Under the pieces are notes generated by a model. That model worked only from the letters and a program-made list of their open reading frames with translations, had not been told where the DNA came from and did no database searches. Positions 57,858 to 64,000 of a DNA stretch of 64,000 nt are shown here, in pieces. The stretch is from CAIYRG01 sp035318785 (GTDB lineage: Bacteria; Pseudomonadota; Alphaproteobacteria; Micropepsales; Micropepsaceae): contig DATHDZ010000341.1 of assembly GCA_035318785.1 (NCBI GenBank), positions 1-64,000 on the forward strand, in the 5' to 3' direction. Position 1 is the first letter of the stretch; each line of letters starts with the position of its first letter. The translations under genes were made by a program, and so were the position numbers.

Positions 57858-60800
57858 TCACAGCATGAAATCGCCGGCGACGAGCGAGCCAACGCCATCG
57901 ACGGCGATGCTGAAATCCGCCACGCCATCGCCATTGAGATCGCCTGAAACGACAAGGTCCGGCCCGTTGGTCGCATAACGCAGCTGTCCGGCGGCGTTTG
58001 TGAACGCGGCCGCGCCGATGAAAGTGAACGCCTGGTTGCCGGCGAGAAGGGTGTTGGCATCGAGGCCCGAGACATCGATTCTGTCGGCTTCCGCGTGGCT
58101 GAAATCGACAAGCGTGTCGAAGGTCGGCCCGGGGGCGATATCGGATAGGCTCGCGAAGATAAACCTGTCCGCTCCCGTGCCGCCTGTCAGCGCGTCGGCG
58201 CCGGCGCCACCGGTGAGAGTGTCATTGCCGATACCGCCGAGCAGTTGATCGTCGCCCGCAGCTCCGATGAGGGAATCATTGCCGAGGCCGCCATCCAGCG
58301 TGTCGTTGCCGATCGCGCCGCTGATGATATTGGCAGAATCATTGCCGGTGCCGGTGAAGGCGACCGTACCAGTATAGGTCAGGTTCTCGAGATCGGTGCC
58401 GAGAGTGTAGCTAGACAAAACCGTCTTGACCACATCGGTTCCGCCACCGGGAGCCTCCGTCACCAAATCGCTCACGCTGTCGACGATGTAGAGGTCGTTG
58501 CCGGAGCCCCCAGCAAGCGTGTCGTTTCCAGTGCCGCCGTCCAGCGTGTCATTGCCGGCGCCACCATTAAGGCTGTCGTCATCGGCTCCGCCAAGAAGCG
58601 AGTCATGGTCATTGCCGCCCGTGAGCGTGTCGCCGCCGATGCCGCCGATCAGCGAGTCATTGCCGATACCGCCATCCAGCGCATCATTGCCGGTTCCCCC
58701 GGTGATGGTGTTGGCGAGATCGTTCCCGGTGCCCGTGAATGTGCCAACGCCTGTATAGGTCAGGGCCTCCACATTGGCGTTGAGCGAAAAGGTGGAAAGG
58801 ATCGTTTTGACCGTATCGGTTCCTGCGCCAAGCGCTTCGTTGACCTGATCGGCGACACTATCCACGATGTAGCTGTCATTGCCGGCGCCTCCGGCCAGCG
58901 TGTCATCGCCAGTCCCGCCGTCGAGCGTATCATTGCCAAGCCCACCATCAAGACTGTCATTGTCGGCGCCGCCGAGAAGCGAGTCATTGTCGTTGCCGCC
59001 CATCAGCGTATCGCTGCCGGCCCCAGTGTTCAGCGTATCGTTGCCGATGCCGCCGGAGAGCACATCATTGCCGGAGCCGGAGAGAATATTATTGGCAAGA
59101 TCGCTGCCCGTACCCGAGAAATCGCCCGCGCCGGTGTAGGAGAGGTTCTCCACATTGGCCGCCAGCGTGAGGGCGCTCAGTGCGGTGAGGACCAGGTCCG
59201 TTCCAGAGCCGCTCGCCTCAACGACCAGATCGAGTGCGTTATCGATTTTGTAGGTGTCATTGCCGATCCCACCGGCCAGCGTGTCCGCTCCGGCACCGCC
59301 GTCGAGCGTGTCATTGCCATCAAGAGCTGAGAGGCTGTCATTCCCGGCACCGCCCGTCAGGATATTGGCAAGGGCATTCCCGGTGCCCGAAAAATCGCCC
59401 GATCCAGTGAAGGTGAGATTCTCGATATATGCTCCGAGAACATAAGCGTCGGCCGAAGCAAAGACCGTATCGGTTCCCCCATTCGCCGCCTCAACGATCA
59501 CATCGCCCGCATTGTCCACCAGATAGCGGTCATTGCCCGTTCCGCCGGCCAATGTGTCGGTTCCCGCACCGCCATCGAGCGTGTCGTTCCCTGAAAGGCC
59601 CGCGAGACTGTCATTGTTCGTCCCGCCGGTAATCAGATTGTCACCGCCTGTACCGGTTCCGATGAACGCCCCCAGCCCGATGAATGTTAGCGTCTCAACA
59701 TTGCCGGTGAGCGTGTAGGCCGCGAGCGTCGTGAAGACGGTATCCGTGCCTTGACCACCGCTTTCGGTCACCACATCGGCAGCATTGTCCACGACGTAAG
59801 AGTCGTTCCCCAATCCGCCCGCCATGGAGTCGGCGCCGGCGCCACCATCAAGGGAGTCGTCCCCGGCTCCGCCAACAAGGCTGTTGTTCCCGCCATTGCC
59901 TTGCAGCGCGTCGTTGAACGCCGATCCGATAAGGTTCTCGATATTGACCAGGGCGTCGCCCTGGGCATCGCCGCCGCTGGCGAACCCTGTCGCAAGGCTG
60001 ACATTCACGCCCGCCGCAGACGCCGCGTACGTGGCCGTGTCGATGCCGCCGCCGCCGTCGAGCGAATCTGCGCCGCCGAGGCCTGCCAGGATATTGTTGC
60101 CGCTATTGCCGGTGATCGCGTTGGTAGCCCCGTTGCCGGTGCCGTTAATGTTGGTGGTTCCGGTCAGCGTCAGATTCTCGAGATTGGCTCCCAGCGTATA
60201 GGTGATCGAGGCCTGGACACTGTCCGTACCTTCTCCAGCATTCTCCGTAACGATGTCACCGGTCGAGTCGACGACATAGGTGTCATCCCCCAGCCCGCCG
60301 AGCATCGTATCGGCGCCGGTGCCGCCATTGAGCGTGTCGTTGCCGCCGAGCGCGTTGATACTGTCACTGCCGGCCGCGCCGTTGATGTTGTCTTCCTCAC
60401 CCGTGGGAAGGGGCTGACCTGCGACAGTGGTGGTTGCATTGATGATGTTGTTCGCAGATGTGCCGGTGATGGTGACGCCGGCGACGTTGGTCACCGCGAT
60501 GGTGAAGCTCTGCGAGCTCGTCAGCGTGCCGTCCGAAACCTGGACAACGATGTTGTGGCTGGTCGCCGTTTCGAAATCGAGCAGCGCCCCGTTTGCCACG
60601 CTGACAACGCCCGTCGAAGCATCGATCGCAAAGCGGCCCCCGGCATTATCCGTGAGCGAATAGATGAGTGTGCCGCCGTCGATATCCGTCGAGAATGCGG
60701 TGATCCCGACGAGTGCGCCGTTCGCCATATTCTCCGCGACGCCGTTCGCCGCGGCATTGCCATCCACCGGCTGCGACGGCGCATTGTTGAGAAGCTGGTT

Positions 60801-63800
60801 CGCGGCGAACGTGCCGTCGGAGAACTGAAATTTCTCCACGTCGGTAACTTCATCCGTACCATCAGGTGAAGCGCTTCGATTGTCTGTGATGGTATAAGTC
60901 GATCCATTCAGCGAAATCGCATAATCGGATCGCGCGCCGGTATAGATGGCGGTGTCCGTATCTGCGCCGCCGTCTATCGAGTCGTTTCCGGAGCCGCCCG
61001 CGAGCGAGTCGTTTCCGTCCCCACCGGAGAGACTGTCTCCACCCGGCGCGCGCTGCACGTTGGCAAGTACGACCGCGCCATTGATGTCGTTGAACATCAC
61101 CTTCTGCCCATCGCTGGACAGGATGGGGTTATACCCGCCGATGGGCGTTCCGTTCTCGTCGATCGATAGACAGGTGGTCAAACCGGTCGCCAAGTCTTTG
61201 AGAAATACATCCGCAACGCCATCCGTGTCGTTGGCTACCAGATTGGCCGCATCACTGGAATATGCGATTTTGGTGCCATCCGCGGAGAGAGAGAAGTTGA
61301 CTATGCCAATTCCGCCCACGGCCTGGGATCCGTCCGATGCCGTGTCCACGCGCGTGATTGCACCGGTTGTCGTATCTTTGATGAAGAGGTCCTCGGCGCC
61401 ATTCGTATCGCCGGGGACAAGATTATCGGCGTCGCTATTGAAGGCGATTTTGCCGTCGGGCGCAGCAAACGTGGTGGCATGGGAATGATTGTTTGATTGC
61501 GAGCCGTCCGCAGTAGTGGAAACCCGGACGATCGCGCCCGTCGTCAGATTTTTGACAAAAACATCTGCAACGCCGTTGGTGTCTCCCGCGACAAGATTAT
61601 CTGCGCTGCTGGTGAACACGACCGCATTGCCGTCGGACGAAAACGAATTCCAGTACGATCCACTATTCGCCTGCGTTCCATCGGCGGCCGTGGAAACGCG
61701 AGTGGCCGTGCCGCTTCCCAAATCCGTAACGAAAATATCTGAGCTATTGTTGGTATCGCCGGGCACGACACTCGAAGCATCGCTGGCATAGAGAATCTTA
61801 GACCCGTCCGGAGAGAAGACCGGATGATAGAGGTTGGGAAAAGATGCTCCGCTGTTCGACGCTTGAGCGACGCGCGTCGTGGTGCCGGTCGTCAGGTTTT
61901 TGACAAAAATATCGAAGGCGTTATTCGTATCGCCAATGACAAGATTGGTCGCATCGCTGGCGAACACCACTTTGGTGCCGTCCGGTGAAATGGCAAAATT
62001 GTCGAGATGAAATCCCCAGAATGCGTTGCCCGCTGAGCCGTCGGATTTGGTATCCGCACGCGTAACGATGCTCGACACCAAATCCATGACGAACAAAGGG
62101 CCGAATGTATTACCGCTAAAGACGACTTTCGTGCCGTCGGCGGAAAACCCTTCATTGGACGAACCAGACGTTGCACCAAATGGTGCGTTCGGCAGCATGG
62201 TATAGGTGTTCGCGAACGCGCTTGCCGAGCCGGCGATCAGCACATCGTCGCCCGCTCCGCCATCCAGCGTGTCGTTGCCATTTCCTCCATCGAGCGTGTC
62301 ATTGACGACTCCGCCGGTAATCTGGTTCGCCAGATTGTTCCCGGTACCGGCAAAATTGCCCGTACCGATGAAAATCAGGTTTTCGATATCCGACCCGAGT
62401 GAATAATCGTTCAAACTTGTCTTGATCGTATCGACGCCCTCATTGGGATTTTCCATCACAATGGCCCCGGCACTGTCGACGATATAGGTGTCATTTCCGC
62501 GTCCACCCGCCATCGTGTCGGTGCCACCGCCGCCGCTCAGCGTGTCGTCCCCTTGGCCACCAGTAATGCGATTGTCCAGTCCGTTCCCGATGCCGCTGAA
62601 ATTGGCGTAACGGACATAGGTCAAATTCTCGACATTGCTGCCCAGGGTATAACTCGCCAAATTTGTGAGGATGGTGTCGGTGCCCTCGCCGGGATTTTCG
62701 GTGACCACATCGCCTGCATTGTCGACCCCGTAGGTGTCGTCGCCTAGGCTTCCTATCATTCTGTCGGCGCCCTGCTCGCCATCGATCGTGTCGTTGGCCG
62801 TGGTACCGATCAGCAAGTCCGACGCGGACAGAACGTTGCCGCCGATAATGAGGAAGCCTTCGCTCTGATTGTGCAGATCGATGGTGATGGAAGTCGTTGC
62901 ACCCCATCCCAACACACTCTCGACATTGACGATCTGTGCGTCTGTCGCGTTGTTCAGATCGCTGGATGTCACCCAAGCAAAAATCGAGTCGCCGATCTTT
63001 CCCGTGACGAGGAAGGCACTGCCCGATGACACCCCACCATCGTCGGTGCCACCATCGACCATATCCGCGCCGACAAATCCGGCGAAAGTGTCGTCGGCTC
63101 CGCCGCCGCTTAGAGTATCGGCGCCATAGCCACCGTCGATGCGGTCATGTCCCGCACCGCCGATGATCGTGTCGTTGAAATTGCCTCCACTGATGGAGAT
63201 GTTGTTCTCGGTTTGGTTGTGCAGATCGATGAGAAGAGCCGCTGCCCCGGCATTGGCCGTCACGTTTTCGACATTGATGATCTGCGCATCCGTCGCGCTG
63301 TTGAGGTCCGAAGATGTCACGTCCAAAAAGATCCAATCGTAACCGGCTCCACCATCGATCACGTCGGCGCCGACAAATCCCATGAAACCGTCATTGCCTA
63401 AGCCACCGGTCAGAGTGTCGGCGCTGCTGCTGCCCGTAGTCGTGAGAGATTCGGATTGATTTGCGAGATTGATACTGACGCCCACGGCGGCGCCCGCAGC
63501 CGATACAAATTCGACGCCGACGATTTGGGCATTTGCTGCAACGTTGAGATCCGTTGACGTCGCCGTCAGCGTGATCGTATCTAGTCCGGTCCCGCCATCG
63601 ACAGTATCTGCGCCGACGAAACCGACGAAAACATCACTCCCCCCAAGGCCGCTGATGGAATCGTTGCCGCTCGTTCCGGTGAGCGTGTTGTTGCCGCCGT
63701 CGCCAACAATCGTGGCGCCGGCTTGGGGATCGTAGTTGTAAGGGCTTTCAAAATTGTCGGCAGTGAAAGCGGTCCTTGTCGTGTTCGCTAACGTCAGGAC

Positions 63801-64000
63801 GGTAACAAAATTTGCGCTGCCGCTCGGCCCGTCGTAGTCGATCTGCAAGAGCGTGTCGGGACCGCTCTGCAGCAATCGAAAATATCTTTCGGAGAACGGA
63901 TTGGAGCCCGCAGGAAACCCAGTCAGAAAATTTGTTATATCGGGACTGGTGATGTTGAGGATGTCGCCGCCGGGTCCAGTGGCAAAATCCGTGATCACAT
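57858..64000 (-). CDS. Giant RTX-type secreted protein with embedded beta-propeller and cadherin-like domain (N-terminus outside window)
   Basis: At least 2046 residues; the gene runs off the window edge at its start. The organisation is: RTX calcium-binding nonapeptide repeats (GGxGND-type) from about 60 to 600; a PD40/WD40-like propeller (about 600-985), with repeated SPDGTKVVFASDATNLV and DIFVKNLTTG-type blades; short RTX block; VTDVEKFQFSDG; a cadherin-like domain (about 1085-1166, with FDIDASTG-type motif and ISLTDNAGGRF-like strand); more RTX repeats to about 1935; and a C-terminal DFSHAEADRIDVSGLDANTL...DGVADFSIAVDG segment, typical of type I secretion signals and serralysin-type C-termini. 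It should be exported by a type I system and fold with calcium. No catalytic domain is visible in the part present. Confidence 0.9.
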   Translation of the reverse strand, partial: VITDFATGPGGDILNITSPDITNFLTGFPAGSNPFSERYFRLLQSGPDTLLQIDYDGPSGSANFVTVLTLANTTRTAFTADNFESPYNYDPQAGATIVGDGGNNTLTGTSGNDSISGLGGSDVFVGFVGADTVDGGTGLDTITLTATSTDLNVAANAQIVGVEFVSAAGAAVGVSINLANQSESLTTTGSSSADTLTGGLGNDGFMGFVGADVIDGGAGYDWIFLDVTSSDLNSATDAQIINVENVTANAGAAALLIDLHNQTENNISISGGNFNDTIIGGAGHDRIDGGYGADTLSGGGADDTFAGFVGADMVDGGTDDGGVSSGSAFLVTGKIGDSIFAWVTSSDLNNATDAQIVNVESVLGWGATTSITIDLHNQSEGFLIIGGNVLSASDLLIGTTANDTIDGEQGADRMIGSLGDDTYGVDNAGDVVTENPGEGTDTILTNLASYTLGSNVENLTYVRYANFSGIGNGLDNRITGGQGDDTLSGGGGTDTMAGGRGNDTYIVDSAGAIVMENPNEGVDTIKTSLNDYSLGSDIENLIFIGTGNFAGTGNNLANQITGGVVNDTLDGGNGNDTLDGGAGDDVLIAGSASAFANTYTMLPNAPFGATSGSSNEGFSADGTKVVFSGNTFGPLFVMDLVSSIVTRADTKSDGSAGNAFWGFHLDNFAISPDGTKVVFASDATNLVIGDTNNAFDIFVKNLTTGTTTRVAQASNSGASFPNLYHPVFSPDGSKILYASDASSVVPGDTNNSSDIFVTDLGSGTATRVSTAADGTQANSGSYWNSFSSDGNAVVFTSSADNLVAGDTNGVADVFVKNLTTGAIVRVSTTADGSQSNNHSHATTFAAPDGKIAFNSDADNLVPGDTNGAEDLFIKDTTTGAITRVDTASDGSQAVGGIGIVNFSLSADGTKIAYSSDAANLVANDTDGVADVFLKDLATGLTTCLSIDENGTPIGGYNPILSSDGQKVMFNDINGAVVLANVQRAPGGDSLSGGDGNDSLAGGSGNDSIDGGADTDTAIYTGARSDYAISLNGSTYTITDNRSASPDGTDEVTDVEKFQFSDGTFAANQLLNNAPSQPVDGNAAANGVAENMANGALVGITAFSTDIDGGTLIYSLTDNAGGRFAIDASTGVVSVANGALLDFETATSHNIVVQVSDGTLTSSQSFTIAVTNVAGVTITGTSANNIINATTTVAGQPLPTGEEDNINGAAGSDSINALGGNDTLNGGTGADTMLGGLGDDTYVVDSTGDIVTENAGEGTDSVQASITYTLGANLENLTLTGTTNINGTGNGATNAITGNSGNNILAGLGGADSLDGGGGIDTATYAASAAGVNVSLATGFASGGDAQGDALVNIENLIGSAFNDALQGNGGNNSLVGGAGDDSLDGGAGADSMAGGLGNDSYVVDNAADVVTESGGQGTDTVFTTLAAYTLTGNVETLTFIGLGAFIGTGTGGDNLITGGTNNDSLAGLSGNDTLDGGAGTDTLAGGTGNDRYLVDNAGDVIVEAANGGTDTVFASADAYVLGAYIENLTFTGSGDFSGTGNALANILTGGAGNDSLSALDGNDTLDGGAGADTLAGGIGNDTYKIDNALDLVVEASGSGTDLVLTALSALTLAANVENLSYTGAGDFSGTGSDLANNILSGSGNDVLSGGIGNDTLNTGAGSDTLMGGNDNDSLLGGADNDSLDGGLGNDTLDGGTGDDTLAGGAGNDSYIVDSVADQVNEALGAGTDTVKTILSTFSLNANVEALTYTGVGTFTGTGNDLANTITGGTGNDALDGGIGNDSLIGGIGGDTLTGGNDHDSLLGGADDDSLNGGAGNDTLDGGTGNDTLAGGSGNDLYIVDSVSDLVTEAPGGGTDVVKTVLSSYTLGTDLENLTYTGTVAFTGTGNDSANIISGAIGNDTLDGGLGNDSLIGAAGDDQLLGGIGNDTLTGGAGADALTGGTGADRFIFASLSDIAPGPTFDTLVDFSHAEADRIDVSGLDANTLLAGNQAFTFIGAAAFTNAAGQLRYATNGPDLVVSGDLNGDGVADFSIAVDGVGSLVAGDFML

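Noticed and set aside
58245..60869. Two open frames of 361 and 372 codons on the plus strand
   Set aside because: Shadows of the repetitive RTX gene; their repeated Val/Ile/Ala-Gly pattern mirrors the nonapeptide repeats on the other strand.
58200..63700. Dense short DNA repeats that could suggest a CRISPR or satellite array
   Set aside because: Repeats encode RTX units in one frame, are imperfect and have no constant spacer design.

Overview
The window is GC-rich, densely coded chromosomal DNA, most likely from an alphaproteobacterium of undetermined genus. Supporting this are the mraZ-rsmH-ftsL-ftsI order, an RNase P RNA of bacterial A type, MlaA/MlaC, an ArsR-methyltransferase fusion heading a metF-metH operon, ELM1-family and TTT-transporter genes, and a probable leaderless amino-acid leader peptide. 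No rRNA, tRNA, CRISPR array, transposase or phage gene was seen.

Layout. 1-3.4 kb: start of the division and cell wall cluster on the minus strand (mraZ, rsmH, ftsL, partial ftsI), with a four-repeat MraZ operator lying on its promoter. 3.5-10.7 kb: small housekeeping and accessory genes: an isoprenylcysteine methyltransferase-like protein, rnpB, an AmpD-type amidase operon, a lower-GC patch with two HEPN-like proteins, an EamA exporter, a 25-codon ORF, a glycosyltransferase and an SGNH hydrolase. 10.7-16.4 kb: arsR/methyltransferase-metF-metH with overlapping genes and a palindromic operator. 16.5-21 kb: mlaA, mlaC, ettA and an outer-membrane barrel-like protein. 21.1-26.7 kb: a tight five-gene minus-strand run (2OG oxygenase, unknown 632-residue protein, ELM1-like, TauE/SafE, CoA transferase). 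26.8-30.1 kb: hydroxyacid dehydrogenase and leuA, the latter with a leucine-rich leader peptide; a short duplicated scrap of amidohydrolase gene lies downstream of leuA.

30.0-39.5 kb is a catabolic-looking locus: a divergent amidohydrolase, then a run of genes for a signal-less periplasmic-binding-fold protein, MarR regulator, flavin monooxygenase, two tandem TctC binding proteins, TctA, TctB and an EutA-type reactivase with no EutBC nearby. 39.6-45.7 kb: small secreted proteins, a TonB-dependent receptor, a VOC protein and a ParDE pair. 45.9-52.1 kb: gltD and gltB. 52.2-57.8 kb: a second catabolic locus resembling phthalate pathways (AAHS and DHA2 transporters, ferredoxin-type reductase, RraA/CHA-aldolase-like protein, 4,5-dihydroxyphthalate decarboxylase-like protein) without its oxygenase. 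57.9 kb to the end: a very large RTX-type secreted protein, truncated by the window edge, with an embedded beta-propeller and a cadherin-like domain.

The most unusual items are the TTT-EutA run, the leaderless leuA leader peptide, the two signal-less binding-fold proteins in catabolic loci, the HEPN-like pair, and the mosaic RTX protein. Functions were assigned by reading motifs only; no database search was run.
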